Shown here: positions 47,609-59,163 of the stretch, in pieces | Position numbering within the stretch: the first letter of the stretch is position 1 | Layout: each line of letters begins with the position of its first letter | Source of the DNA: Mantis religiosa | Taxonomy: Eukaryota; Arthropoda; Insecta; Mantodea; Mantidae | DNA: 64,000 nucleotides | Assembly (NCBI GenBank): GCA_030765055.1 | Contig: CM060954.1 | Coordinates: 110,677,813-110,741,812 of the forward strand | Direction: 5' to 3' | Translations under genes and position numbers: made by a program | The notes under the pieces: generated by a model | What the model was told of the DNA's origin: nothing | Seen by the model: only the letters and a program-made list of their open reading frames with translations | Databases searched by the model: none

Positions 47609-48455
47609 CGAAGCGCCAGGCCAGTGACTCCACTGGCTCCATGCAACATTCAGCGAGTCGATGACATTATTCGTGGTGATCGCCGGGTAACAGGTGAATT
47701 GTGTCGCATTACCTCCCACAGTAAAGGCAGTGTGATGACGATTATTCATCAAGTGGGTTACTCAAAATTTTGTTCACGTTGGGTACCAAGAATGTTAACC
47801 GCCCAAAGCAAAGAAACAAGGAAAACAATAACCTCCGAACACTTGCAGCGCTTCAATTTGGAGGGAGAGGAGTTTCTGGAAGAAATTGTTACTGAAGACG
47901 AAACGTGGGTTCATTTTTTTTAACCTGAATCAAAGAGGCAGTCAATTGAACGGCATAACACAACGTCACCGAAGAAAAAAGAATTCAAAACTAAGCGGTC
48001 GGCAGGGAAAGCTATGGCGACAGTGTTTGGGGATGCAGAGGGTGTGCTTGTGATTGATTTTTGGAGCAGGGATGCACAATAAATTCTGTCCAATACGTCA
48101 GAACTCTCAAAAATCTGAAAGCACATCTTCGCCGAGTTCGCCCAACAAAATCTATGGTGAATGTTCTTCTTTTTCATGACAATACAAGACCACACAGCAG
48201 CCGTTATACCACTGTAGAAATTGAGAAATTGGGATGACAAGTCTTACCTCACCCCCCATACAGCCCTGACCTGGCACCACCAGACTTTCATCTGTTCGGG
48301 CCACTAAAGGAAGCTCATCGTGGGATTCATTTTGAAGATGAGGCCGTGAAAACGTCCGTGCGTCAATGGCTTAGGAAGCAATACCGTGTGTTTCACCACA
48401 CCTAGTTAAAAGGTGACCCAAAACTTTGGAAAAGGACGAAGATTATATTGAATAG
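47070..48455 (+). pseudogene. Mariner M1 transposase, copy 2
   Basis: The frame starts at the ATG of MADIDIRIRQRSVIEFLT and ends YIE plus TAG at 48453-48455. Stops include TAA at 47241-47243 before the SINE. Downstream, the first catalytic motif reads TEDETWVHFF followed by a stop in place of E, the second is FHDNTRPH, and the third is HPPYSPDLAPPDFH. All three acidic residues survive, but stops, frameshifts and the SINE abolish the product. The DNA-binding half is split by the SINE after LADEKRS. Confidence 0.92.
47272..47603 (+). repeat. S3 SINE nested in mariner, with (CA)n tail and 12-bp target duplication
   Basis: The tRNA-like head has A-box TGGCTCAGTGGTTCGACC and B-box GGGTTCGATCC. 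The body matches 30769-31016. The tail is CACCCACC then (CA)n to 47603. Perfect direct repeats AAAAGCGAAGCG lie at 47260-47271 and 47604-47615, where the other mariner copies have a single copy. Confidence 0.95.
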
Positions 48456-48568
48456 TGACAAATTAATTGTCAATGCTGTAATTTTCAAGCTGTTTAAATT
48501 GGATTCGATTTTCTTGGCAGTTAAAAGAGAAAAAAATATGAGGCATTACTTTTTTACTCACTCTCGTA

Positions 48569-49620
48569 TAAAAGAAATCGTACCTCACATTTCAAGAATT
48601 CCAAGCAAGCCTGTCAGATCTGATCTCACAACGTTGGATGGCAATCTTCCCCTTTCACTCATGTAATCTTCGAACTACTACGAATTTGCCTGAAAACCAG
48701 CCATCGCTCATTATCCTACTTAATGTGAACTTACCCCGAAACAAAATGTACTCACAACATAAAGCCAAGCCTACAACTCTAACAGTTAACACAACTTCAG
48801 AAAATATACATATTTAATTTTTTAAAGGTTACAATGTATTTAAATGACCCATACTTTCTGTATTAACATGGATAATTTTTCTTTTATTTCTCACGTTTCT
48901 ATTTATAAACTTTACCATAGCTGTGTCTATTAAATTACAGGTGTCTAATGGAATCAGAGGACTACATTTATTAATTCATATTACGAATATAAATTTCATA
49001 AACCATAAGAGATCCAAACCACACTTTACGAAAAAAGTAAATGTAGTTAAAATAGCTTATTTATGTCAATTCGTAACTTTTTGTGTGTTTAACCGTTTCT
49101 CAGATATGCACTGCAATTGGTTTGAATTTTCTAATACTTAGATATCGTGGGAAGTGCTAAGGGAGGCAAATCATTTTGGACACTTGGCGTTAATCTCCTC
49201 ACTTCTCTACGAAATTCCGTGTGTTGAGGGTGGTCGAACTTCAGGCGAGTGCAGCATGCAGGTTAAACGAAGAACAATACAGGAGAATGATTTGAAATTC
49301 ATTTCCCCTCACAACAATATCGTGCTAAGAATAATGTATGTATTTGTTTCTTTTGATATAGATAAACGTAAGGAATTTGAAAACTATGTTAGACATTTGA
49401 ATATCGCCTAACCTTTAACTCTATCAAGATAATGTGTATTGAAGAATTCATTTCGTAATTTGCAGAAGAGATATAAAGGGCAACTAGTTCATAGCCCATT
49501 ATCTTTGTTAGTTTGTAATTTTGTATGTCCTGTTTTACTAATTTTGCTATATTCTTATGGTCAGACTTCCAGTGTTTATCTAAATTATTATTTATTTTAA
49601 AGATATTGTATTTCTTTAAT
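48569..49620. other. No recognised feature
   Basis: AT-rich and unidentified. Confidence 0.4.
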
Positions 49621-49624
49621 CAAT

Positions 49625-49815
49625 TATCCTCTAAGTTAAATCAGATCGAACAATGAATGAGGAGGGTGAAATGATACACAAATGAGTCCTGGATGCATAG
49701 AGCTTAGACTTACCTGACTTTTATCTTTCAGGATAATGGAACACCACTGAATAAGCCTTATCCATATAACTCATCCAGACCGAGATTCGAACTAAGGACT
49801 TCATGAATGCGAGAG
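49625..49815 (-). repeat. S2 SINE, diverged
   Basis: Matches the S2 body and B-box (GACCGAGATTCGAAC on plus strand). The outer head is lost after about 49815. Confidence 0.82.
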
Positions 49816-50640
49816 ATACGCGACACACTTCAGGTCTTTAGAGACTATTGAACTATCATCTTTCAAATATTTTTCTGATAGTTAAACGTTTGTCCGTTAC
49901 GTACTGCTAGATGTATTATATAGCCCGCCATTCGTCATATGAGGTGGAATGATTTGTTACCGCCGAATTAAAAGATTCCTTTTCAATCTTTAGAGTGTTT
50001 TCTCAAAATGTTTACTACAAAGTGTCCTATTAACAAAGGTAATATTTCTATAAATGTAATTGTATAAAAATCTAGAGTACTCTTAAAATTGTAATATTTT
50101 TAATTATGGATGACTATATAACAGATTTTCTCAATACTCGATACCGACACAAACTATTTGCTGCCATTCCAGGGACTTCGATACCGCCATTTCTACTTCT
50201 AGATTCAATATAAAATAGAAATGTTGGAGGAACTGAGTAATCCTAATGAAATTATGTGCATATATTTGATGCATTTCTTCTTTCTTTCTTTCTTAATCAT
50301 TCCCAAGTAGTACCAGTACCACTTATTGTGATGTTAGGGGATTCTTGTTCCTCTATCCCTTAGGCGGGCCTGAGAAACCACAGCTTTGGATCCGATATAG
50401 AACCAAGATAGGAGATCAGCCTAATGCCGGGTGTGAGTTTGAAGGAAGTGGATGATATGTCGGCGAGAAGAGTGACAGGAAAGATGATGGAGCAGTTGGT
50501 GGAATGCTGACGGGGGAAACCGGAGGGCACGATATTTAATGACAGAATTTAAAACCATCAGTGAAGTTATTTTTAAACTCTACATTAGACACTCAAAAGA
50601 AAAATGGTTTCTTTAGACAGTCCACTTTTATAAGCTTTTA
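49816..50640. other. No recognised feature
   Basis: Contains a short (TTTC)n at 50278-50295. Positions 50330-50540 are GC-richer and unidentified. Confidence 0.4.
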
Positions 50641-50649
50641 TTAGAAAAT

Positions 50650-50900
50650 ACTAGCTTCTTACTTTTTGGAAGCCAAGTCTACTTCTGTTTCTATCAGACA
50701 TGAGTCCCGCTGCGCTAAATAACCTTTCAGAGAAAACTATTACACGTGGAATAAACAAATACTTAACGTTACACAAATATAAATATTTGTAACAAAGAGC
50801 TTCGCTTATTTTAAGAAAATGGTGTTAGTTCTTCTTTCTAATGAAGATCGATTACAAAAACAGATTGTTTTCATCATTAGCCCACCAATTTACTTCGTAG
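50650..50900 (-). pseudogene. hAT transposase C-terminal (dimerisation domain) fragment
   Basis: On minus the sequence reads WWAND near 50880, then across frame breaks YKYLYLCNVKYLFIP and SERLFSAAGLMSDRNRSRL, ending at a TAG at 50651-50653. WW, a LA-KYL-IP-type segment and SERxFSxAG are the C-terminal landmarks of hAT transposases. The catalytic domain is not recognisable upstream. Positions ~50764-51040 are repeated in inverted orientation at ~52085-52365. Confidence 0.82.
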
Positions 50901-51040
50901 TTACGGGTTACGGTTTATGTTGTTATGTTTTCTTCAGTATTATCAAAATCTGAAAACGCAACAAACCTACAAACAGAATCAACTGGTGGTATTTCAAAAT
51001 ATATTACGCGATGTTTATTTTTTAAAATGAATATCTTCTC
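50764..51040. repeat. Inverted duplication of hAT-derived sequence, left arm
   Basis: Matches the complement of about 52085-52365 at high but imperfect identity (e.g. TACACAAATATAAATATTTG, CGTAGTTACGGGTTACGG, CAACTGGTGGTATTTC). Confidence 0.85.
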
Positions 51041-51158
51041 CCAAACCATTAAATCTATCAGACCATTTAATTGTTTTAATAATTTAACTTCAGGATTTAT
51101 TTCATGGTTAAATGACCAAAAATTATCTGCTACGGTCAATTTATCAGTTTGTTTATAC

Positions 51159-51633
51159 TGTGACTTTGTGGGTTCTTAGAATTAAAAGTCCAATTTGCCG
51201 AAATCCTAAATGTTCCTTATTTCCGTAGAAATACACTTTCAATTCTCACGTAAAAACATTACATCACATATACAACACGATCTTCCAAGATCGATGACAA
51301 TAACAAACAGCGTTCCGTTTAGAACATCAGCTCTCGTTACAACAACACTCTCAGCTGTTCTCTGCTTACCTCTCGTTGTTTTACAACTGTCCGCTGGCGT
51401 GTCACAATCTCTTATATATGTCATTCATAAATTCTAGATATTCGTAAAATGAACCAGAAACCGTCTCTATCAGTCAAGAAGTCACTAGAAATTTCCATTT
51501 ACCTCACTTTTCTGTGTCGGTAAGTCTTGTCTCAGTGATACACTATCCGACTGTTATCTTTATCTGCAGGCCCTTTGTGTAAACAGGCCGCGTTTACGCT
51601 CCGCCCGAAATTTTTATATGCGTTGCCGCGACG
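51159..51633 (-). repeat. Solo LTR of the Gypsy family, copy C (4-bp duplication ATAC)
   Basis: 475 bp beginning TGTGACTTTGTG on plus and ending GTTGCCGCGACG. ATAC lies at 51155-51158 and 51634-51637. It lies inside the spacer of the hAT inverted duplication. Confidence 0.82.
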
Positions 51634-52084
51634 ATACATAATGTTACGAAAATGTTCTTTCGTTCTGGTTACCAAATTACGTTTCGTCCTTCCAATATAA
51701 ACAATTAAATTGATAAATACTAGATTGCTTATTATTAGGAATTTTATTTTTCTTGGAAAAATGTATTAAATTTTTAATACTATATTTATTTTAAGGAATT
51801 AAAGTTACGATAACTTCTTTAAAAATATTTGAAAATGTTTATTAACCCAGGGATGGTAAGTAATTTTTACATTGTATTTATTTTTTAAGGGTAGAAATAT
51901 CATTAACTGTTTTTTGATATTTAAATTATTCAATTTTATTTTGTATAAAGTCTTTATTAAAATCATTAATTAAAGCAGTATTGATAATATGTTTATATTC
52001 TTTATTAAATTCTCTATACAGTCTTGTATTTATTAATCTATAAATCAAAATATTAAAATAGCAAATTTCTGTGAAAAGGGTTAT

Positions 52085-52365
52085 ATTTATTTTAAAAAGT
52101 AAACATCGTGTAATGAATTTTGAAATACCACCAGTTGATTCTGTTTTTAGGTTTGTTGCGTTTTCAGATTTTGATAATACTGAAAAAAACATAAGAACAT
52201 TAACCGTAACCCGTAACTACGAAGTTAATTGATGGGCTGATGATGAAAACAATCCGTTTTTGTAATCGATCTCTATTATAAAGAAGAATTAACACCATCT
52301 TCTTAAGATAAGTGAAGTTTTTTGTTACAAATATTTATATTTGTGTAATATTCATTGCTTCACTG
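52085..52365. repeat. Inverted duplication of hAT-derived sequence, right arm
   Basis: Complement of the left arm. On plus it includes the WW-type segment (TGATGGGCTGATGATG, where the first codon is now a stop) but diverges before the SERxFS motif. Confidence 0.83.
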
Positions 52366-52769
52366 TAGCTAGTTTCATTTTTTATCCAGATTTATTGAGC
52401 CCTATTTTACACAGTGGTATTTTAGGATTAGAGTTGATACATAAAAATATACAATTTTAACAAAGATATTTTGAATACTGGAAGGAAGAAAATATGTTAT
52501 AATCTAATACATATTAATTTAAACTATTTCAGACGTTTAAACACTGAGTTTATAAACATCATGAAGTACTTATACTGTTGTGGATTCATTAGCAAAGATG
52601 TGAACGGAGCAGAAAATTCAGTTCCTAGAGAGTCTAGCTTTAATATTAATTATTGTCTTTCTCTCCAGAAGATAGGGCAACAGAAAAGGAGAGGAACCAC
52701 AGTTTGAAATTCTTCACCACTCATGCACTAGGGGTTAGATTTTAAGTGAAAGCGTGATAATTATTCACC
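52366..52769. other. No recognised feature
   Basis: AT-rich. The frame at 52471-52707 has no recognised motif. Confidence 0.4.
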
Positions 52770-53760
52770 AAATTTACCATGTACACTTAAAGGTTGTGTC
52801 AAAACAAAATTTGGTACAAGAGTTTCACATTTTCCTTTGTCAAAAACACTAGGGAAAAATAATGTTTTTTTTTAAACTTCCATTTGGAGTTATTAGCCAT
52901 TGTTGGTTCCATTCTTCAAGAATATGTTGATGTATTATTCTCCTTACATTAGAAATAGGACATAAAGGGTATGTCACAGCAAGATTGGATTCTGCAGCCT
53001 TCTTAGCCAAGCAATCAGCTGTCTCGTTACCTAAAATTCCACTGTGTCCTTTAAGCCATCCCATGTAAATATGTCCTGGATGGTTTTGAAGCAAGGTTCT
53101 TATTTTCATGTGCCAATGAATTTAAATTGTATTTATCATTAATAGCGAGTACAGCTGATTGTGAATCACTAAGAATTCGGGCACTGTTCCCATTAACAGT
53201 ACACCGTTTTATAGCTTCTTTAATTGCTAAGAGCTCCGACTGGAACACAGAACATTCCGGTGACAATTTAAACATGGAGTGAGTTAGTACAGTTTGGTTT
53301 TCATAAACAACAATCTTTAAATTGGTAACGCGAACCGTCTGTATATACGTATTATCATGAGAATTACATATTTACTTTAAACAGGTTACAAAGTGTGGTA
53401 GGATGCTCTGGGATTTGTAGTTTTAAGTGAGACAGATAAGACGCACATTCACGTTCATGTCTTGAATTCGTAATAGTTGCTGTTGATAAACCAGTGAGAG
53501 CCAAACGTTCGATGTGAGCTGCATCAGTGGAGATTGTACGATATCCTCGAATTATGCAAAGGAGGAATCCCCTTTGAATTTGTGCAAGTTTTTTGAAAGC
53601 CCATTTTTATTAAGAACATCCTGGAATTTGCCCCTTAGGGGCACTACAGCACCTTGATATATAATTTTAAGAATACTAGAATTCAGACCCCAGGCACCAA
53701 GGAGCTTGCTGGCTCTTTCAGCTGGTTTCATTTTCTACGTAAATATTTAACGGCTTATTT
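52770..53760 (-). pseudogene. LINE ORF2 C-terminus with RNase H domain
   Basis: Read on minus from about 53620: QRGFLLCIIRGYRTISTDA, the region after the RT. Next come SPECSVFQSELLAIKEAIKR (RNase H catalytic E region), ARILSDSQSAVLAI (second acidic motif), and MGWLKGHSGILGNETADCLAK (HSGxxGNExAD motif). The C-terminus is NFVLTQPLSVHGKFGE. The first RNase H aspartate motif (TDGS) is not readable. Frameshifts occur near 53050-53110 and 53340. An RNase H-bearing LINE clade (I/Jockey/R1 group) is inferred. RT catalytic motifs are absent in the window. Confidence 0.85.
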
Positions 53761-55048
53761 TTATAGCTTTTTGAAAATTTTCCAGTAATCTAATGCATTA
53801 CAAAGAAGAGATGATAATTCTTCGTCGGATATATGTAGTAATTTCTTCTTGGAAACTTTAACTGGAAGTAAATCTGGCAATTATCTTCTTCCATAATTTA
53901 CTGTATAAGTGTTTTACGTTCCTGGCAATTTCTCGAGCTTTGCAATGTTCTACTTACGTCAATACTATTTTCTGATTTTAAAATAAAATAAAAACTGCAG
54001 AATTACCACCGAAGTACCGAGAAAATTCTCTGAAGTAACGTTCATTGACGATACCATGCACATTTCTTGAGTATCGAATAGAGGACCCATCCATATTTAT
54101 AATCAGTATTCACTTTCCTGATAACTAAATTAATTTACTGAAACATTGTTATAAAAGAACAACTTTTTGACTTCCGTGACAAGTGTATGAGGGTAAACGT
54201 CTACTCCGTGCTGAGTTTCCTAGGATCTCGTTCCATGTTAGGCTCCTTCATTTTGAAATGCGAGTAAAATAAGGTAAAAAGAGTGCAGAAGACATTATAA
54301 ATGATTAGAATGTTTGTTTCCCAAATGATTAGTTATAGTTTTATGCAACAAAGAAGGAGTACGTTTTGAACTGGAACAAAGCAAAGAGGAACAACTGGCA
54401 GCGAGCCTTGGTTGCCACACTTGGGGAAGTGATTTAGAGCCTTTGTGCACTCCTAAAACATCAGTCGCAGTCAAGCAGCAACAGTAAATTGTCGTGCTGT
54501 TAAGGTAGAAGCGACTCTGCTTGTATGTTTAATACTCGACAAACATCAAACGAAATCTCGGCGCTGAAGACTTAGCTAAGACTTCTAGTAAAGGCGTACC
54601 AGAAGTTATGTAAGCGGAAACTGCAAGAACGTCTCTGTTAACGAGAACTTCCTTCAACATTTAAAATGTTCTTTTTCCCGACTTCGCCTGCCTGCTGTGT
54701 ATGAAGCCAGAATTGTAGCGCAAGATAAACTGCCGAGTTGGGCTTTAATGAGAAATTGCTTGCTACTGATTGGCTTGTTAACACTTCAATAATTGACTAC
54801 CGTTGTTCTCGGCTGTACAGATGTGTCGCTTGTTGATGCCGGTAGAAGTTGATGAGGTTTCTCTTATAGGTATACGGCAATTATAAATGTTCCTTGCGCA
54901 ACCATGTATATTCAGTAGTAGGGTAGTATGGAACTTTGCAGGATAAAAGAAAATTCGTCCTCAAAATTTGTAGATTGAGAAACAACATTTGGTATTATTA
55001 ACTTAAGCGGCTTCACCATCAATGAGAGATTCATGTATGTATTCCTTA
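53761..55048. other. No recognised feature
   Basis: Upstream of the LINE fragment on its coding strand, but no RT motifs were found. Unidentified. Confidence 0.4.
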
Positions 55049-55052
55049 GCTA

Positions 55053-56373
55053 CTAGGGTGGGTCAGAAAGTGATGCCTCCTATTTTTTCCCCTTATATAA
55101 GTAAGTTATGAGAAAACTTTTAATTTGGCGCAACTCCTCAAACTTTCTTCTCCAATCCCCTGCAGTAGTAACTTCCTAAGTCAACAGATGGCAACACTGC
55201 ATCCTCTTGCACAATGGCTGACATCGACATTCGCATTAAACAACGTTCTGTGATTGAATTTTTGACTGCGAAAGGTGAAACGTAAATTCGCATTCACGAA
55301 AGGCTAAAAAATGTGTATGGTGATGCAACGGTGCATGTCAGCACAGTTAGACGATGGGATCGTCGCTGTAACGAAGCTGAAGGGCAAGCACCATTGGCAG
55401 ATGGAAAGCGAAGCGGCAGGCCGGTGACTGCAGTGACTCCATGCTACATTCAGCGAGTCGATGACATCATTCGTGGTGATCGCCGGGTAACAAAAGGTGA
55501 ATTGAGTCGCATTACCTCCCACAGTAAAGGGAGTGTGATGACGATTCTTCAACAACCTTGTTACTCAAAAGTTTGTTCACGTTGGGTACCATGAATGTTA
55601 ACCGCCCAAAACAAAGAAACAAGGAAAACAATAGCCTCCGAACACTTGCAGCACTTCAATTTGGAGGGAGAGGAGATTCCGGAAAAAATTGTTACTGGAG
55701 ACGAAACGTGGGTTCATTTTTTTGAACCTGAATCAAAGAGGCATTCAATGGAATGGCATCACACAACGTCACTGAAGGAAAAAAAAAATATTCAAAATTC
55801 AGCGGTCGGCAAGGAACGTTATGGCAACAGTGTTTTGGGGTGCAGAGGGTGTGCTTATGATTGATTTTTTTTGGATCAGAAATGCACAATAAATTCTGTC
55901 CAATACATCAGAACCCTCAAAAAGAACTTCTTCGCCGAGTTCACCCAACAAAAACTATGGCGGATGTTTTTCTTTTGCATGACAGTGCTAGACCACACAC
56001 CAGCCGTTACACCACTGCAGAAATTGAGAAATTGGGTTGGCAAGTCTTACTTCATCCCCCATACAGCCCCGAACTGGCACCATCAGACTTCCATCTGTTC
56101 GGGCCACTAGAGGAAGCTCATCGTGGGATTCATTTTGAAGATGAGAAGGCTGTGAAAACGTCCGTGCGTCAATGGCTTAGGAAACAAGACCCTGTGTTTT
56201 ACCACACTGGAGTACATGTTCTAGTTAAAAGGTGGACCAAAACTGTGAAAAAGGACAAATATTATATTGAATAGTGTCAATGTTGTAGTTTTCAAGCTAT
56301 GTCAATAGGATTCAATTTTCTTGGCAATTAAAAGAGAAAAAAACCGGAGGCATTACTTTTTCACCCACCATCG
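55053..56373 (+). mobile_element. Mariner M1, copy 3 (1321 bp, uninterrupted)
   Basis: TIRs CTAGGGTGGGTCAGAAAG (55053) and, on the complement, CGATGGTGGGTGAAAAAG (ending 56373) are flanked by TA at 55051-55052 and 56374-56375. It is the normal full length for mariner and carries no nested insertion. Confidence 0.95.
55214..56274 (+). pseudogene. Mariner M1 transposase, copy 3 (near full length)
   Basis: ATG at 55214 to TAG at 56272-56274. The N-terminal part carries RIHERLKNVYGD, VSTVRRW and the linker KRSGRPVTA. The catalytic core shows TGDETWVHFFEPESK, LLHDSARPHTSRYT and HPPYSPELAPSDFHLFGP, with 34 residues between the second and third aspartate (D34D). All three catalytic aspartates are present. 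Disruptions are TAA at 55283-55285, TGA at 55592-55594, a frameshift in the A-run at ~55783-55792 and another near 55864-55925. It is inactive as it stands, but it is the best copy for classifying the family. Confidence 0.95.
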
Positions 56374-56400
56374 TATATAATATTTGAGCTTGGACTGTTA

Positions 56401-56720
56401 TGTGTTTCAAATGGGAAGAGTTCTCACCTATGCGTTAGTGAATTCACCGTTGCCACCTAGTTATCCCCACTCTTTTTATAACTCCTTCTCTCTCGCACAC
56501 TTGCGAGTGTTCTTGGCACTAGACGTAAGGTAACACAAACTGAATTTTCCAAAGCTTTATAATGATGCAGTTGCTGAAATCACAATTGCTACATGGATAT
56601 TGGTATAAGAAGCAAATGGTTTAAATATTTATTTTAAAATTAATTGTAGTTTATTAATTACTTACTCTTCTAATCCAACGAAAATAGCAGCGGTGCATCC
56701 GTATAGTTATGAATTTAAGA
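56401..56720 (+). repeat. T1 transposon, single-end fragment
   Basis: TGTGTTTCAAATGGGAAG preceded by TA, followed by sequence related to 13329-13640 (CTCTCTCGCACACT, then TTACTTACTCTTCTAATCCA). The opposite end is absent. It begins 28 bp after mariner copy 3 ends. Confidence 0.75.
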
Positions 56721-58107
56721 TCGATGGTTTAAAAGCTGTTTAAGTATTCTACAGTCCAAGTCCATATCGGAAAGGCCTCCCCACTCCACCATAAACGTTT
56801 CGATTTACATGTCACTACAATATATACACATCACATTGCAATGGCATCACGTTCATTGCACAACTCTTTCTCAACCAAAAGTTTAAGAATATATGCTACA
56901 CGATCGTAAGAAGATGCATACATGGAATACTATGAATGCTAATCTACTTTTATAACTTCAAAAGCGCTTCAAGTGATATTCTTTATCTCCCTTCTATGAA
57001 AAACTTCCCAGACATTTGTTAAAATGCATGTAGTATTTATGCTATGGTTTAGAATGATATAGCTGAACTACTAATATCCATTTTATGACTTGTTTTGCTA
57101 TGCACATCTAATTTAAAAGAATTTTACCAAGTTTAACCCACATTATGACGGTTTCTAACGTGATTAAAAGTTAAAATTTATGCAGTATTTTTCCCTGCAG
57201 CCGTAGAAATCTCAGAGTAGTGATATTGCAAGTCTTAAAACCGCAAAATATGAACAAAAACTCAGCATATCATCAGGAAGTAAAGTTTAACAATTAAAAG
57301 TTTAGTCATATCGCAATGAATGATTTTATGAAGGCAGTAAATGTTGCAAGAAGTACGGAAGACGTTCTTTTACACTCCCTGGTACATTACAATTGCATAG
57401 TTTGTCTAGCTGATTCGCAGTGTCCAAAATACACTTAGCCAACGTTAATAATAGCTACTCTTTGGCATTGGTAACATTTTCTGAAGGCTATAAATCGATA
57501 TAGTAAATTTCAATCGATGGAAACCAAGGATTAGTTACGTATCGGTTTGTATTGAAGTTTACACCACTCCCCTAACTTTAAAGATAAGCAAGCTTTGAAC
57601 AAGTATCTTTTGATACAACAGAATGCACTTATAAAATATGCATACCTATTCCTGAATAATTTAGCAGTACCAGTACTGAGGGGGGTATATTTACTCAACG
57701 TTTGTAAATTGCATGACATTAATTCCAATTTCTTACTAGCGACAATATAATGATTAAATATCACCTATATCAAATATCTAGAGGCATTTAAACACCATTA
57801 TAAAGAGACAATCTATTCGTAAATAAACAGTAAACATTAGAGAACAGCTGAGTAATTTCGAAAATTTGGATTTTACTATTATGATCATTATCATAGTATG
57901 ATCACAACTGCAAAAAGTTATATATGGGAAAATATTAAGAGCAATCATGAAATTAAAATAAAAAGAGGCTAACATTAAGTTTCATAATGCAATGGCCACC
58001 CCACTCCTATGCTGAGATGTAATCGCATATTAATAACTGTGTTTTGAAGGGTTACGTTAATCAAGTTCACATTGAAAGTAGGTTATCTACCACCATAAGA
58101 AAAAACG
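56721..58107. other. No recognised feature
   Basis: AT-rich and unidentified. Confidence 0.4.
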
Positions 58108-58251
58108 CGCTGGCCCCTTTGCTCAGTCGGTAGAACACCTGCCTGCCGTGCTAGGGGTCCCGGGTTCGATTCCCGACGGTGAGGGTGGGAATTTTTCTCC
58201 GACAAAGATAATTCCCCATCTTCTCCAGAGTCTGGAAGTATGAATGAGAGT
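58108..58251 (+). repeat. tRNA-headed SINE, family S4, 5' part
   Basis: The head has A-box TTGCTCAGTCGGTAGAAC and B-box GGGTTCGATTCC. Its anticodon-arm region CCTGCCTGCCGTG is reminiscent of tRNA-Gly. A body follows instead of a terminator, and an S3 SINE interrupts it at 58252. Continuation is probably 58459-58500. Confidence 0.65.
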
Positions 58252-58458
58252 AATGAAATGTGTAGTGTTTAACGCCCGCTTTTACTACATACGGCACTGC
58301 AGGCGATGCCACTGATGATATATGAGATGAAGATGGAGCACCGGTGGAATGAGATGGCGCGGGAAACCGGAGATCCCGGAGAAAACCTGCCCCAGCGCCA
58401 TGTTGTCCACCACAAATCTCACTTTGCAGTCGCCTGGGATCGAACCCGGGCCGCCTTG
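58252..58458 (-). repeat. S3 SINE, 5'-truncated, nested in S4, 12-bp target duplication
   Basis: Perfect direct repeats ATGAATGAGAGT lie at 58240-58251 and 58459-58470. On minus it ends at the B-box region GGGTTCGATCCC preceded by GGCCC, so the A-box is lost by 5' truncation. Confidence 0.92.
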
Positions 58459-59163
58459 ATGAATGAGAGTGTGAATGTGTGCGTGATCTAATGTCCCCCC
58501 AACGAATTCGAGTTCTTTTGTTACTGAAAAATAGGCCTTTTACTGTTATACATGGATAATCTGTACAAAGAGTCGAATTATCTCTACTAGAGACAATATA
58601 GCTGATCAAGCAGAAGCATAAAGTTAAAATTTGCGAGACAAAAACACAGTCGTCTTTCGCCTTCTTTGCCTTGTACCCACATTAATTCGTTTCTAAAACA
58701 GCCTTCAACTCCATATACCTACTAATATTCACAACGTCTTTACCCCCCCCCCCCCCGAGAGGCCTACTGATGTAGGTACGGGAATTGGCGATCGCGGGGT
58801 CCCGAGCTACCCTGATGACACCCTCGATGTGGGATCCTCTTAGTGGTAAAGGGTCAGACTAAACACCCACCCACGTGTAGGCCGTGCGTGGAGACCCGTG
58901 TCGGTGGAAAGGTTTGTCCTGGTGATTTAGGGATGCACATCTGAGCTCGTTCCAGTCTTCTCTTTGGTTTCTGCTACGCCTAAACGGGAGGTTAGGGACT
59001 AACCCGCCCCTAATCAATAGGCCAGGACTAGGTACTGTACCGAACTCCAGGGTGAGTGGGACGCTGAACCCATTGTATCCCCTGTGTAGCCGTGTTATCC
59101 CAGTGGGATGACGTGCTCCGTGGTGTGTGGGGAGCACTGGGGGATGAACACATACAATTTCTT

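Larger units (their letters stand above)
46910..48566 (+). mobile_element. Mariner M1, copy 2 (with nested S3 SINE)
   Basis: TIR CGAGGGTGGGTCAAAAAGTA at 46910 after TA. The partner on the complement at 48566 is CGAGAGTGAGTAAAAAAG, then TA (48567-48568). The 1657-bp length includes the SINE insert at 47272-47603. Confidence 0.92.

Noticed and set aside
47291..47923. A 210-codon fusion gene
   Set aside because: The frame runs through an S3 SINE, its CA tail and out-of-place mariner sequence; it is accidental.
58108..58185. A functional tRNA-Gly-like gene
   Set aside because: The anticodon stem pairs poorly and a body follows instead of a T-run terminator; it is best read as a SINE head.
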